The notes below the pieces were generated by a model that was given only the letters and a program-made list of their open reading frames with translations, was not told the DNA's origin and ran no database searches. Of a stretch of DNA of 64,000 nucleotides, positions 1-8,897 are shown piece after piece (position 1 is the first letter of the stretch; each line of letters opens with the position of its first letter). This DNA comes from Qingshengfaniella alkalisoli. GTDB taxonomy: Bacteria > Pseudomonadota > Alphaproteobacteria > Rhodobacterales > Rhodobacteraceae. The position numbers and the translations under genes are program-made. The DNA is taken from positions 600,501 through 664,500 of the forward strand of contig NZ_CP042261.1 in NCBI RefSeq assembly GCF_007855645.1, read 5' to 3'.

Positions 1-1546
1 TCCAAAGCCGCGTGGTGTGGACGTAGTCCTCTGCCTGAAACGCTCCGTCTTTGAAAAAGGTCAGCAGGTTCATCGACGCCAGGTTGCAGGCGGTGTTGTC
101 GAGGAACATGTATTCCGAGCAGGGGTTCGACCCGCGGATCTCGCCATCTTCCGGGCAGGTGTGCCAGGCGTTTACAGTGTCGTGGAACTGGATGCCGGGA
201 TCGGCACAGGCCCAGGCGGCATGGCCGATCTTGTCCCATAGATCTCGCGCCTTGACCGTTTTCGCCACTTTCCCATCGGTGCGGCGGATCAGTTCCCAGT
301 CGGTGTCATCCTTGACGGCCTTCAGGAACGTATCGGTCACCCTGATGGAGTTGTTGGAGTTCTGCCCGGAAACCGAACTGTAGGCGTCTGAGTCCCAGTC
401 GGTGTCATAGGTGGGAAACTCGATCGAAGCATAGCCTTGCTTGGCGTAGTCCAGCACACGCTTGATGTAGGTTTCCGGAATGGCGACCTTCTTGGCACTC
501 TTTACTGCGGCTTTCAGCCCGGGATTTGCTTTCGGGTCCGTCGCAGCTGCCTCCGCGCCGTCCCATTCGCGGATCGCGGCAAAGATGCCATTGAGCTTTT
601 CTTCATGCATCTTCGATCCGGCAACGAGGCTCGCCACCTTCTGCTCTTCGATGACCTTCCAGTCGATGAACTGTTCGATATCGGGATGGTCCGCATCGAC
701 GATAACCATCTTGGCCGCGCGACGGGTGGTGCCGCCCGACTTTATTGCTCCGGCAGCGCGGTCCCCGATTTTGAGAAAGCCCATCAGACCGGAGGATTTT
801 CCGCCGCCCGAAAGCGATTCCCCCTCGCCACGCAGCGATGAGAAATTCGTGCCGGTGCCGGAGCCATACTTGAACAGCCGCGCCTCGCGCACCCACAGGT
901 CCATGATGCCACCATCGTTGACCAGATCATCATCAACTGACTGGATGAAGCAGGCATGCGGCTGCGGATGCTCATAGGCCGATTTGGATTTCACCAGTTT
1001 GCCGGTCGCGAAATCGACATAGTGGTGACCTTGGCTTGGCCCGTCGATGCCATAGGCCCAGTGCAGCCCGGTATTGAACCACTGCGGGCTGTTGGGCGCT
1101 GCGCGCTGGGTCGCCAACATGTAGCGCATCTCATCGAAATAGGCACGCGCATCGCTTTCTTTGGTGAAATAGCCGCCTTTCCAGCCCCAATAGGTCCACG
1201 CCCCGGCCAGCCTGTCGAAAACCTGCTGTGCCGACGTTTCTCCACCGAAACGGTCCGCCTCCGGCAAGTCCTTGAGCGCGTCGGTGTCGGGAACGGAGCG
1301 CCACAGGAACTCCGGCACGTTCTTTTCCGTAACCTTTTTCAGCCGCGCGGCCACGCCCGCTTTGCGGAAGTATTTCTGGGCCAATACGTCCGACGCGACC
1401 TGGCTCCAACTCGATGGAACTTCTACTCCGTCCAACCGGAAGACAATCGTGCCATCGGGGTTGCGGATTTCGGACGAGGTGGTTTTGAAATCCAGCGTTT
1501 CATAAGCGCCGCCATCTTCCGAGGTGAATTTCCGTTCGATCCGCAT
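1..1546 (-). CDS. nrdJ: Vitamin B12-dependent (class II) ribonucleotide reductase, N-terminal part
   Basis: Adenosylcobalamin-dependent reduction of ribonucleotides to deoxyribonucleotides in the cytosol. The leftward frame opens with MRIERKFTSEDGG and stays open to the window edge, giving about 515 codons of a protein normally near 1,200 residues. Visible family blocks are APNSPQWFNTG, HACFIQSVDDDLV (the cysteine-bearing segment), GSGTGTNFS and, near the edge, SNPCSEYMFLDNTACNLASM, typical of NrdJ. The 3' part lies outside the window. The palindrome at 1652-1669, about 105 bp upstream of the start, fits NrdR control. Identification is firm. Confidence 0.95.
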   Translation of the reverse strand, partial: MRIERKFTSEDGGAYETLDFKTTSSEIRNPDGTIVFRLDGVEVPSSWSQVASDVLAQKYFRKAGVAARLKKVTEKNVPEFLWRSVPDTDALKDLPEADRFGGETSAQQVFDRLAGAWTYWGWKGGYFTKESDARAYFDEMRYMLATQRAAPNSPQWFNTGLHWAYGIDGPSQGHHYVDFATGKLVKSKSAYEHPQPHACFIQSVDDDLVNDGGIMDLWVREARLFKYGSGTGTNFSSLRGEGESLSGGGKSSGLMGFLKIGDRAAGAIKSGGTTRRAAKMVIVDADHPDIEQFIDWKVIEEQKVASLVAGSKMHEEKLNGIFAAIREWDGAEAAATDPKANPGLKAAVKSAKKVAIPETYIKRVLDYAKQGYASIEFPTYDTDWDSDAYSSVSGQNSNNSIRVTDTFLKAVKDDTDWELIRRTDGKVAKTVKARDLWDKIGHAAWACADPGIQFHDTVNAWHTCPEDGEIRGSNPCSEYMFLDNTACNLASMNLLTFFKDGAFQAEDYVHTTRLW

Positions 1547-1651
1547 CTGCCTGTTTCCCTTGACTGGCCCTTAGCTGCGCAGACACCTCACCCCACCACG
1601 AAGAACACCTTCGCGTTGCGCCCTGTTAGACCCTGTGAATTCCAACTCTTA

Positions 1652-1669
1652 ACCACCATATATGGTGGT
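1652..1669. promoter_or_regulatory. 18-bp perfect palindrome, candidate NrdR box
   Basis: ACCACCATATATGGTGGT is a perfect palindrome upstream of nrdJ. Its central 16 bases agree at about 12 positions with the NrdR-box consensus ACACWATATATWGTGT as I recall it. NrdR boxes usually occur in pairs about three helical turns apart, and no second clear copy was found at that distance, so the assignment is tentative. A loose half-site resemblance near 1730-1742 is too distant to count. Confidence 0.45.
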
Positions 1670-1842
1670 CACTGAACTTGTTCCTACAACAGAGCGCAGC
1701 AATGGCCGTTGCGTCAACGGAAAAAATCGCAATTTGTGGTGGTTTTTGATGTTGACGCCTACGAAATGTAGGGTCAAAGCGAAAAACGACTCGCTTCTTT
1801 AAAAATATCTGAAGGAGATGCCGGTGTTCTCGGCGCGCGAAC

Positions 1843-2136
1843 TTAGCGCAAGGTGATCTCGTTAGACCGCATCATGCCCAGAACGACTCGGGTGCGTTCA
1901 TCCAGAAGGTCCAGATCAAGGTAACGATCGGACAGGCGTTGCGTCTGGTTGCGCAGATAAGCCACCTGATCGGCCAGTTGGTCGCGCTCCTCCTCCAACT
2001 GCGCGAGATCGGCGTCGATGCTCATGCGTTCAAGCACGCCAAGATCACCTCTAATGGCCGCGAAGGAAAAGTAGAACGCGAGCGCAAGCGTCAACGTGAA
2101 GTAGACCAGAAAACCAAATCCGCCTGATTTTTTCAC
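1843..2136 (-). CDS. FtsB/DivIC-like septum formation initiator
   Basis: A 97-residue bitopic protein. A short basic N-terminus (MKKSGG) leads into one transmembrane helix (about residues 8-28), then a coiled coil (about 36-68, with LEEERDQLADQVAYL) and a short C-terminal tail. This is the FtsB/DivIC architecture; in the division machinery FtsB pairs with FtsL in the periplasm. It stands alone here between nrdJ and the aldolase gene. The family assignment rests on layout and length rather than on a catalytic motif. Confidence 0.8.
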   Translation of the reverse strand: MKKSGGFGFLVYFTLTLALAFYFSFAAIRGDLGVLERMSIDADLAQLEEERDQLADQVAYLRNQTQRLSDRYLDLDLLDERTRVVLGMMRSNEITLR

Positions 2137-2166
2137 GTCACTTCACGCCTCTGCTTTGCTGGCTGT

Positions 2167-2182
2167 TGCGACTATAGTCGCA
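2167..2182. promoter_or_regulatory. 16-bp perfect palindrome upstream of the ftsB-like gene
   Basis: TGCGACTATAGTCGCA is a perfect palindrome about 30 bp upstream of the ftsB-like start and about 75 bp beyond the aldolase stop. The half-sites GCGAC and GTCGC match the GCGNC-Nx-GNCGC pattern described for RegA/PrrA-type redox response regulators. With only four bases between half-sites it could also fold as a small RNA hairpin, but no T-run follows on either strand. Confidence 0.35.
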
Positions 2183-2254
2183 CCAACCGATACATAAGTG
2201 AATCCCGCTGCAACAGTAGGGCGGGCCGACTGTCGCAACTCGGTCACGGTCCTA

Positions 2255-3184
2255 TCAGGCCTTGCCGCGGTAGATATCGACCAGCTTGCCAAGCATATCG
2301 AGCGCATCTGCACGCGGACGCTGGAAGCTATTGCGTCCTATGATGGATCCGTTGCCACCGCCTTCATAGATGGCGCGCGCGTCGTCATAGACACTGTCGG
2401 ACCCCTTCTTCGCGCCGCCCGAGAAAATCACGATCCGGCGACCATCAAAGGCGGACTGCATGCAGTGACGCACGCGCGCAGCTTGAGTGGCCACATCGAT
2501 TCCCTGGGCCTCATAGACCTTCTTTGCCTCGCCGAGCGACAGATGATCCGTGGAGAGCTTGATCTTTATGATATGCGCCCCAAGAAGCGCCGCGATCTGT
2601 GCAGCATAGGCGGCGATGTCGATGGCGGTTTCGCCGTCTTTATCCAGCGCTTCGCCGCGGGGATAGGACCAGATGACGGTGGCGATACCCTTGGACGCGG
2701 CCTCGCGGCGCATCTCACGGATTTCCTCAAACATATCGAGCGCCATGTCCGATCCCGGATAGATCGTGAATCCTACAGCCGAACAGCCAAGTCGCAGCGC
2801 GTCGTCGACGGATGCGGTGACAGCCTGGTTCTTGCCTGCGGTGCCGGACATCAGGGAATTGGCGGAATTGGCTTTCAGGATCGTCGGAATCTGTCCCGCA
2901 AAGGTGTCTGCGCCCGCCTCCAGCATTCCCAGGGGCGCTGCATAGGCATTCAGTCCTGCATCAATTGCCAAACGGTAATGGTAGTGTGGGTCATAGCCAC
3001 CCGGGTTGGCCGCAAAGCTGCGGGCGGGGCCATGTTCGAACCCCTGATCGACGGGCAGGATGATCATTTTGCCTGTACCAGCGAGCTTGCCGTGCATCAG
3101 CATGCCGTGCAGCTTTGCTTTCACACCCGGCGTTTCGCCTTCATAGTTTTTCAGGATGTTCTGAACGATACGTGTCGTTTTCAT
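2255..3184 (-). CDS. Class I fructose-bisphosphate aldolase (DhnA/FbaB type)
   Basis: Metal-independent aldolase interconverting fructose 1,6-bisphosphate with dihydroxyacetone phosphate and glyceraldehyde 3-phosphate. The 309-residue protein carries the DhnA-family blocks ILPVDQGFEHGP, HIIKIKLSTDH (probable Schiff-base lysine region), VIFSGGAKKG and GRNSFQRP. The start at MKTTRIVQNIL was chosen because AAAGGCGGC lies just upstream; an in-frame start 14 codons earlier has no such signal. It follows pgk in the same direction with a 111-bp gap holding a strong inverted repeat, so the two are probably co-expressed for glycolysis and gluconeogenesis. Confidence 0.93.
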   Translation of the reverse strand: MKTTRIVQNILKNYEGETPGVKAKLHGMLMHGKLAGTGKMIILPVDQGFEHGPARSFAANPGGYDPHYHYRLAIDAGLNAYAAPLGMLEAGADTFAGQIPTILKANSANSLMSGTAGKNQAVTASVDDALRLGCSAVGFTIYPGSDMALDMFEEIREMRREAASKGIATVIWSYPRGEALDKDGETAIDIAAYAAQIAALLGAHIIKIKLSTDHLSLGEAKKVYEAQGIDVATQAARVRHCMQSAFDGRRIVIFSGGAKKGSDSVYDDARAIYEGGGNGSIIGRNSFQRPRADALDMLGKLVDIYRGKA

Positions 3185-3248
3185 GTGCCGCCTTTCAAGC
3201 TGTTTACCGCGTGGTAAAACCAACACAGACAGACGACAACACTGTGAA

Positions 3249-3281
3249 CGCTAACGTCGCGCGATTGTCACGACGTTAGCG
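3249..3281 (-). terminator. Perfect 11-bp stem between pgk and aldolase
   Basis: CGCTAACGTCG and CGACGTTAGCG are exact complements separated by 11 bases. In leftward transcription the hairpin forms just after pgk, but only TT follows it, so it may be a partial terminator, an mRNA-stabilising hairpin or part of an operator. It overlaps the TTAGCGCTAA palindrome. Confidence 0.45.
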
Positions 3282-3285
3282 CTAA
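3276..3285. promoter_or_regulatory. Candidate LacI-family operator (TTAGCGCTAA)
   Basis: The perfect 10-bp palindrome TTAGCGCTAA lies about 90 bp upstream of the aldolase start. It has the CG-centred form typical of LacI-family operators, including what I recall for CceR, the central-carbon regulator of Rhodobacterales. A related sequence, TAGCGATAA, occurs upstream of transketolase. The regulator itself is not in the window. Confidence 0.4.
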
Positions 3286-3295
3286 AAGGCGGTTT

Positions 3296-4486
3296 TTACT
3301 GCGACAATGCCGCGACGCCCGGCAAAGTCTTGCCTTCCATCCATTCAAGGAATGCGCCTCCAGCCGTGGAAACATAGGTAAAGTGATCGGCCGCGCCAGC
3401 CGCGTTTAGCGCCGCAACCGTATCACCGCCACCCGCAACGGAGGTCAGCTTACCGTCCTGCGTCAGCTTTGCCACGGTCTGCGCCGCTGCTTTGGTTGCG
3501 GCATCGAATGGTGGGATTTCAAAGGCACCAAAGGGGCCGTTCCAGACCACGGTTTTCGAACCTGCCAGCTTGTTTTCAACCAGCGCTACCGTTTCCGGCC
3601 CAGCATCGAGTATCATCGCGTCCGTCGGGCATTGATCGACTGGCAGGGTCTCATTGGCCGCGCCGGCCTTGAACTCGCGCGCAACCACGATGTCCTTGGG
3701 CAGGATGATCTCGCAGCCTTTTGCCGCGGCCTTTTCGACGATATTCTTGGCCGTGGTTGCCATGTCCTTTTCGGCCAGCGAGGTGCCGATTTCTATGCCA
3801 TTGGCAAACAGGAATGTGTTGGCCATGCCGCCGCCGATCACCAGCGTATCAACCTTGTCGATGAGGTTGTGGAGCAATTCCAGCTTGGTCGATACTTTGG
3901 CACCACCAACGACAGCGAGCACCGGACGTTCGGGATTTCCCAGGGCCGCATCCAGAGCTTCGAGCTCTGCCTGCATAAGACGGCCGGCGCAGGACGGCAG
4001 CTTGTGCGCGATCGCTTCTGTCGAGGCATGAGCGCGATGCGCCGCAGAAAACGCATCATTGCAGTAGATGTCACCCAGCTCGGCTATTTGCGCGGCGAAA
4101 TTGGCGTCGTTGGCTTCTTCTTCGGCGTGAAAGCGCGTGTTTTCGAGCAGCAGCACCGTCCCTGGCGACAAGGCATCGACGGCTGCTTGTGCCGCGACGC
4201 CAACACAGTCTTCGGCAAAAGTTACCGGCACGCCCAGATGATCCTCCAGTGCTGGTTGGACGTGGCGCAAGGACATGTCTGGCACGGGCTTGCCTTTCGG
4301 GCGGCCGAAATGCGCCAGCAGCACCGGCTTTCCGCCCTGTGCGATGATGGTCTTGACCGTGGGAACGATCCGTTCGATCCGCGTCGCATCCGTCACGGCA
4401 CCGTCCGCCATGGGCACGTTGATGTCCACCCGCGTCAGTACGGTTTTGCCGTTCAGATCGAGATCGTCGAGTGTCTTCCAGCCCAT
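3296..4486 (-). CDS. pgk: Phosphoglycerate kinase
   Basis: Cytosolic glycolytic enzyme transferring a phosphate from 1,3-bisphosphoglycerate to ADP. The 396-residue length is normal. N-domain motifs include [21 protein letters not shown] and [12 protein letters not shown]. The C-domain shows [20 protein letters not shown] and the glycine-rich [12 protein letters not shown] near the end. The start at [11 protein letters not shown] is preceded by GGAAGGAAG. An upstream in-frame start would add 13 residues outside the family pattern. It is transcribed toward the aldolase gene. Confidence 0.97.
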   Translation of the reverse strand: MGWKTLDDLDLNGKTVLTRVDINVPMADGAVTDATRIERIVPTVKTIIAQGGKPVLLAHFGRPKGKPVPDMSLRHVQPALEDHLGVPVTFAEDCVGVAAQAAVDALSPGTVLLLENTRFHAEEEANDANFAAQIAELGDIYCNDAFSAAHRAHASTEAIAHKLPSCAGRLMQAELEALDAALGNPERPVLAVVGGAKVSTKLELLHNLIDKVDTLVIGGGMANTFLFANGIEIGTSLAEKDMATTAKNIVEKAAAKGCEIILPKDIVVAREFKAGAANETLPVDQCPTDAMILDAGPETVALVENKLAGSKTVVWNGPFGAFEIPPFDAATKAAAQTVAKLTQDGKLTSVAGGGDTVAALNAAGAADHFTYVSTAGGAFLEWMEGKTLPGVAALSQ

Positions 4487-4626
4487 GTTTCTTCCTTCCG
4501 GTAAGGTTCCGTCGCGTGTTTGCACCGCAGATTCCCGCCGTGGTCAACGAGTTTCTGGCATTGACCCTTCCGTTTTGACGGCACTCGCCATAGGGTCCGC
4601 GCAAACTCGGATTGAAGGAGAATAGC

Positions 4627-5133
4627 ATGGCCGAGATCAAAGATCCGGAGAACACGATCATCGTCGAACTGAAAGATGGTCGTGTCGTGATCGAACTGCT
4701 GCCCGATGTGGCCCCCAAGCACAGCGAACGCATGAAGGAACTGGCACGTTCCGGTGCCTATGACAATGTGGCGTTCCACCGTGTGATCGACGGTTTCATG
4801 GCGCAGACGGGTGATGTCGAACATGGCAACATGGAAAACGACTTCAATATCCGCATGGCCGGGACAGGCGGTTCCGATCTTCCTGACCTGCCCGCAGAAT
4901 TTTCCAAGCTGCCCCATGATCGCGGCACTCTTGGTGCGGCACGCTCGGCCAATCCGAACAGCGCGAACTCGCAATTTTTCATCAACTTCAACGACAACCA
5001 TTTCCTGAATGGGCAATACACAGTTTATGGTCGTGTCATCGAGGGGATGGAACATGTTGATGCGATCATCCGTGGCGAGCCGCCTGCGGAGCCCGATCGC
5101 ATGATCAGCATGAAGGTGGCCGCCGATGCGTAA
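4627..5133 (+). CDS. Cytosolic cyclophilin-type peptidyl-prolyl isomerase
   Basis: Catalyses cis-trans isomerisation of X-Pro bonds. The 168-residue protein has the cyclophilin signature from YDNVAFHRVIDGFMAQTGD through SANSQFFINFNDNHFLNGQ to YTVYGRVIEGM, and no signal peptide. The start MAEIKDPENT follows GAAGGAGAATAGC. Its end overlaps the start of a second cyclophilin by 8 bases, so the pair is translationally coupled and probably arose by tandem duplication, one copy cytosolic and one exported. Confidence 0.93.
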   Translation: MAEIKDPENTIIVELKDGRVVIELLPDVAPKHSERMKELARSGAYDNVAFHRVIDGFMAQTGDVEHGNMENDFNIRMAGTGGSDLPDLPAEFSKLPHDRGTLGAARSANPNSANSQFFINFNDNHFLNGQYTVYGRVIEGMEHVDAIIRGEPPAEPDRMISMKVAADA

Positions 5134-5686
5134 GGCGCTCCTTGCAACAGCGTTGACCCTCGCGGCGGCACCGGCTTTCGCGACGGGTCTTGACATCGTG
5201 GTCGAAGGGCAGGCCAACGGGACGGTTCATATCGACCTGCTCGAGGACGTCGCCCCGCAGCATATCGCGCAGATCACTGCGCTGGCAGAAGAGGGCGCTT
5301 ATGACGGCGTCGTCTTCCATCGCGTGATCGACGGGTTTATGGCCCAGACGGGTGACGTGGAATTTGGCGATGCGACGGATGAAACCTTCGACATGCGTCG
5401 CGCGGGGACCGGTGGGTCGGATCACGGCAATCTGGACGCCGAATTCTCCGACGAGACGTTCGAGCGTGGTGTTGTCGGCATGGCGCGAGCGCAGAGCCCG
5501 AACAGCGCGAACTCTCAGTTCTTCATCATGTTCGCGCCTGCACCGCATCTGGACGGTCAATACACTGTCATCGGTCGCGTGACCGAAGGCATGGACGTTG
5601 TCGATCAGATCAAACGCGGCACGGGTGGCAATGGCGCGGTGACCGGCGATCCCGATCGCATGGCTTCTGTTTCCGTAACAGACTAA
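5126..5686 (+). CDS. Exported cyclophilin-type peptidyl-prolyl isomerase
   Basis: A 186-residue cyclophilin with a Sec-type signal peptide (MRKALLATALTLAAAPAFA, predicted cleavage after AFA), so it should act in the periplasm on folding of exported proteins. It keeps the core blocks YDGVVFHRVIDGFMAQTGD, NSANSQFFIMFAPAPHLDGQ and YTVIGRVTEGMDVVD. It overlaps the preceding cytosolic cyclophilin gene by 8 bases and resembles it through the whole catalytic core, indicating tandem duplication followed by addition of an export signal. Confidence 0.93.
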   Translation: MRKALLATALTLAAAPAFATGLDIVVEGQANGTVHIDLLEDVAPQHIAQITALAEEGAYDGVVFHRVIDGFMAQTGDVEFGDATDETFDMRRAGTGGSDHGNLDAEFSDETFERGVVGMARAQSPNSANSQFFIMFAPAPHLDGQYTVIGRVTEGMDVVDQIKRGTGGNGAVTGDPDRMASVSVTD

Positions 5687-5703
5687 TCCGCGCGCCTAAC
5701 AGG

Positions 5704-6051
5704 TCAGCCTTCGCGCGGCGCTAGGCTGGCCTGAACCTTCTTCGTCAGACCGTTGCGCACGATGTCGTAAGACACGGCGAGCCGGTGGCGAAGCTCATCT
5801 TCCGTGGTCGTCCAAGGCAGCTTGATCCAGCTTCGATGGAAATAGGGTGCGCGTTCACCCACGCCTGCATCAATCAGCATCGTTGCGGTCTCGATATCCG
5901 GTGTCTTGACGGATACTCCGTCATTCATCGCGCCGATACAGGCAAACATCTTGCCTCCTACCTTCCATGCATCATGCCCGCCACCCCATGGGTCGGAGAC
6001 CTCCGCTCCGGGAAATGTGGCGCAAATTGCGTTTACGGCCTCTCTGCTCAT
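5704..6051 (-). CDS. MmcQ/YjbR family protein
   Basis: A 115-residue protein of the YjbR/MmcQ family, a small double-wing fold sometimes described as DNA-binding, with no established reaction. The family pattern is visible: N-terminal FPGAEVSDPWGGGHDAWKVGGKMFAC, central SVKTPDIETATML and the C-terminal APYFHRSWIKLPW. It converges with the exported cyclophilin gene across a 17-bp gap and lies 54 bp downstream of the tyrS stop, so it may be read through from tyrS. Confidence 0.8.
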   Translation of the reverse strand: MSREAVNAICATFPGAEVSDPWGGGHDAWKVGGKMFACIGAMNDGVSVKTPDIETATMLIDAGVGERAPYFHRSWIKLPWTTTEDELRHRLAVSYDIVRNGLTKKVQASLAPREG

Positions 6052-6105
6052 GACAGTCCTGCCTTGGCGACCCCGGAAGGGTCAGGGTCGCCGCAGGATA
6101 ACGCG

Positions 6106-7359
6106 TCAGGATGCCAGCGTCACCAGCGCATGACGTTTCTTGCCGGCGCTCAGCTTGATCGGCGCGGCCAGAGCGCCTGCGTCGATCATAAGGCCGGCGT
6201 CCGTGATTGGCGCATCGTCGAGGCGCGCGCCATTGTCCGCGATCAGGCGCTTGGCTTCCTTGCCGGTCCTGGCAAGGCCCGACCGAACGATCAGCTGTAC
6301 GATGGAAATGCCATCTCCCAGTTCATCGCCGGACAGTGTCAACGTCGGCAGGTCATCGCCCACGCCGCCTTTCTCGAAAACCTCGCGCGCGGTGGCTTCG
6401 GCCGCGGCTGCGGCGTCTGCTCCGTGCAGAAGCGTGGTCACCTCGTTGGCCAGACGGATCTTGGCCTCGTTGATTTCCGACCCTTCCAGCGCGCCGAGAC
6501 GTTCACATTCATCGACCGGAAGCTCGGTGTAGAGCTTCAGGAAGCGGCCTACATCCGCATCAGTGGTGTTGCGCCAGAACTGCCAGAAGTCGTAGGTCGC
6601 AAGCAGATCGCCGTTCAGCCAGATCGCGCCGCCCTGGCTCTTGCCCATCTTGCGACCGTCCGAGGTGGTCAAGAGCGGCGAGGTCAGGCCATAGATCTCA
6701 CGATCCAGCACGCGACGGGTCAGGTCGATCCCGTTGACGATGTTGCCCCATTGGTCCGAGCCGCCCATCTGCAACATGCAGCCATAGCGGCGGTTGAGTT
6801 CCAGGAAGTCGTAGGCCTGAAGGATCATGTAATTGAATTCGAGGAAGGACAGGGACTGTTCCCGATCCAGCCGCGACTTGACGCTTTCGAATGACAACAT
6901 GCGGTTGACGCTGAAATGCCGGCCGATATCGCGCAGGAATTCCAGGTAGTTCAGCCCGTCCAGCCATTCGGCATTGTCAAGCATCAGCGCGTCTGACGGC
7001 CCGTCGCCATAGGACAGGTAGCTGGCGAAAACCTTGCGCATCCCGTCGATATTCGCTGCGATCTGGTCAGGGCCGAGCAGTGGCCGTTCATCGGAACGGA
7101 AGCTCGGATCACCCACTTTCGTCGTGCCGCCGCCCATCAGCGTAATCGGCTTGTGGCCGGTCTTTTGCAACCAGCGCAGCATCATGATGTTCAGCAGATG
7201 TCCGACATGCAGCGACGCCGCCGTGGCGTCATAGCCGATATAGGTCGGCACCACCCCGGCCATCAGCGCGTCGTCCAACCCTTGCAGGTCAGTGCAGTCC
7301 GCCAGATAGCCGCGTTCGATCATTATGTTGAGGAACTCGGATTTCGGGTGGTAGGTCAT
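6106..7359 (-). CDS. tyrS: Tyrosyl-tRNA synthetase
   Basis: Charges tRNA(Tyr) with tyrosine in the cytosol. The 417-residue protein has class I synthetase signatures: the HIGH-like [14 protein letters not shown] (about residues 48-61) and the KMSKS-like [14 protein letters not shown] (about 238-251). A C-terminal S4 RNA-binding domain follows (about 350-417, with [18 protein letters not shown]). It is divergent from anmK across 48 bp, so both promoters must lie in or near that short gap. Confidence 0.96.
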   Translation of the reverse strand: MTYHPKSEFLNIMIERGYLADCTDLQGLDDALMAGVVPTYIGYDATAASLHVGHLLNIMMLRWLQKTGHKPITLMGGGTTKVGDPSFRSDERPLLGPDQIAANIDGMRKVFASYLSYGDGPSDALMLDNAEWLDGLNYLEFLRDIGRHFSVNRMLSFESVKSRLDREQSLSFLEFNYMILQAYDFLELNRRYGCMLQMGGSDQWGNIVNGIDLTRRVLDREIYGLTSPLLTTSDGRKMGKSQGGAIWLNGDLLATYDFWQFWRNTTDADVGRFLKLYTELPVDECERLGALEGSEINEAKIRLANEVTTLLHGADAAAAAEATAREVFEKGGVGDDLPTLTLSGDELGDGISIVQLIVRSGLARTGKEAKRLIADNGARLDDAPITDAGLMIDAGALAAPIKLSAGKKRHALVTLAS

Positions 7360-7407
7360 GGTTACATATCCGTATTTGAACGTGCGCAGCTTATAGGGGG
7401 TCGGGGC

Positions 7408-8520
7408 ATGAAGGGAAAGACTGCATGGGAAGATCGCGCGGTCTGGGTCGCCGGCACGATGTCAGGCACGTCGCTGGACGGGGTCGATGTGGCAATGCTC
7501 CTGACCGATGGCGTCGAGGTTCTGGACTTCGGGGCGCACGCCTATCGTCCCTATAGCGCGGAGGAACAAAAGGTTCTGCGCGCCGCGCTGAACCGGTGGC
7601 AAGGGGATCCAGGCACCGACGAAGCCGCGCGCATCGTGGAACAGGCCCATGTCGAAGTGTTGCGAGAGCTTCAGGGAGCGGAGCTGGTCGGATTTCATGG
7701 CCAGACATTGGCTCATGAGCCGCGCGGGCAGGGTACGTATCAGGCAGGCAACGGGCAGGCGCTGGCAACTGCGCTGCGATTGCCGGTGGTGTGGGACTTC
7801 CGGACCGCGGACGTGCATGCGGGAGGCGAGGGGGCACCGCTGGCCCCTGTCTATCATTTCGCGCTGGCGCGGTGGGTCGGGGTGACGGAGCCCGTCGTTT
7901 TTCTCAATCTCGGTGGTGTGGGAAATTTGACCTATGTCGACCCCAACGCAGTCGATCCTTTCGCATCGGACGCTATGTTGGCTTTCGACACCGGGCCCGC
8001 CAACGCACCGCTGAACGATCTGATGATGGCCCGCTTCGGCAGACCCTTCGACGAAGGCGGCGAGGTGTCGGGCAGCGGTCAAGTATCTTCCGATGCGCTC
8101 AAGCGCTTCATCGCGAACCCGTATTTCTGCCGTATTCCGCCCAAGAGCCTGGACCGTAATGATTTCGCAGAACTTGTCGAGGACGTCAGTCCGCTGGATG
8201 ACACGGATGCGGCGGCAACACTGGTCGAGGCGGCAGCTCTGGGTGTGGCGAATGCAGTGCGGTGGTGCCCAAGGCCGCCTGCGCAGATTCTGGTTGCGGG
8301 CGGGGGGCGCAAGAACCCGCGGATGATGCGCCGCATCGCTGAATTGTCCGGGTGTATTGTCGAGCCCGTCGAGACGGTGGGACTGAACGGCGACATGCTG
8401 GAAGCGCAGGCTTTTGCCTATATGGCGATGCGCAATGTGCGTGAACTGGCGATCAGCGGGCCGGATACCACCGGCGCGCCGGGGGCTTTGACGGGGGGGC
8501 GGCTGAGCTACCCGCGTTGA
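7408..8520 (+). CDS. anmK: Anhydro-N-acetylmuramic acid kinase
   Basis: Cleaves and phosphorylates 1,6-anhydro-MurNAc to MurNAc-6-phosphate during peptidoglycan recycling. The 370-residue length is normal. Key blocks are [17 protein letters not shown] at the N-terminus (phosphate loop), [45 protein letters not shown], and the C-terminal [12 protein letters not shown]. The start at [14 protein letters not shown] was chosen for family alignment; the open frame continues upstream into the antisense of tyrS and is not coding there. Confidence 0.94.
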   Translation: MKGKTAWEDRAVWVAGTMSGTSLDGVDVAMLLTDGVEVLDFGAHAYRPYSAEEQKVLRAALNRWQGDPGTDEAARIVEQAHVEVLRELQGAELVGFHGQTLAHEPRGQGTYQAGNGQALATALRLPVVWDFRTADVHAGGEGAPLAPVYHFALARWVGVTEPVVFLNLGGVGNLTYVDPNAVDPFASDAMLAFDTGPANAPLNDLMMARFGRPFDEGGEVSGSGQVSSDALKRFIANPYFCRIPPKSLDRNDFAELVEDVSPLDDTDAAATLVEAAALGVANAVRWCPRPPAQILVAGGGRKNPRMMRRIAELSGCIVEPVETVGLNGDMLEAQAFAYMAMRNVRELAISGPDTTGAPGALTGGRLSYPR

Positions 8521-8527
8521 GTGTCAG

Positions 8528-8665
8528 TCAGTGGCTACCGATATAGAGGGCAAAGGCGAAAAGGCAGACTGCGACGCCCAGAAACTTTGCCAGATAAGCT
8601 GTGCTGGGTTCGGCCGGGTTCAGGCGACTCCAGATCTCTTCGATAGAGCCTTTGATGGCACTCAT
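8528..8665 (-). CDS. 45-residue single-pass membrane protein, unknown function
   Basis: A short protein starting MSAIKGSIEEIWSRLNP with one hydrophobic helix (about residues 24-42) and a short C-terminal end, GSH. The start is supported by a strong ribosome binding site, GGAGGTAAC, 5 bases before ATG. The charged N-terminal half is probably cytoplasmic. It converges with anmK across 7 bp. I do not recognise the family; size and layout resemble small respiratory-complex or membrane-protein accessory subunits, but nothing here fixes a role. Confidence 0.65.
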   Translation of the reverse strand: MSAIKGSIEEIWSRLNPAEPSTAYLAKFLGVAVCLFAFALYIGSH

Positions 8666-8864
8666 GCGGGTTACCTCCAATATCAATAGTGACAGATGCG
8701 CGGCCATCGACGAGCAGGTCGGTGTTTCGCGTAGCCCGGACGCGGGCGGTATGTCTTGGATGAGCATGAGGTATAGTCAGGCGCGCTGACCTTCAATCAC
8801 CTGAGGGCAAGGAAACTGTATGTGCCCTAACGTTACTTTCGAAGTGACCGTATGTCGAATATTG

Positions 8865-8890
8865 AACGCCCGAGCGCACACCCGGGCGTT
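8865..8890 (-). terminator. Probable terminator of transketolase gene
   Basis: AACGCCCG and CGGGCGTT form a perfect 8-bp stem with a 10-base loop, starting 7 bases beyond the tkt stop. The sequence after the stem is only moderately T-rich (CAATATTC), so efficiency is uncertain. Confidence 0.55.
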
Positions 8891-8897
8891 TGGATGA

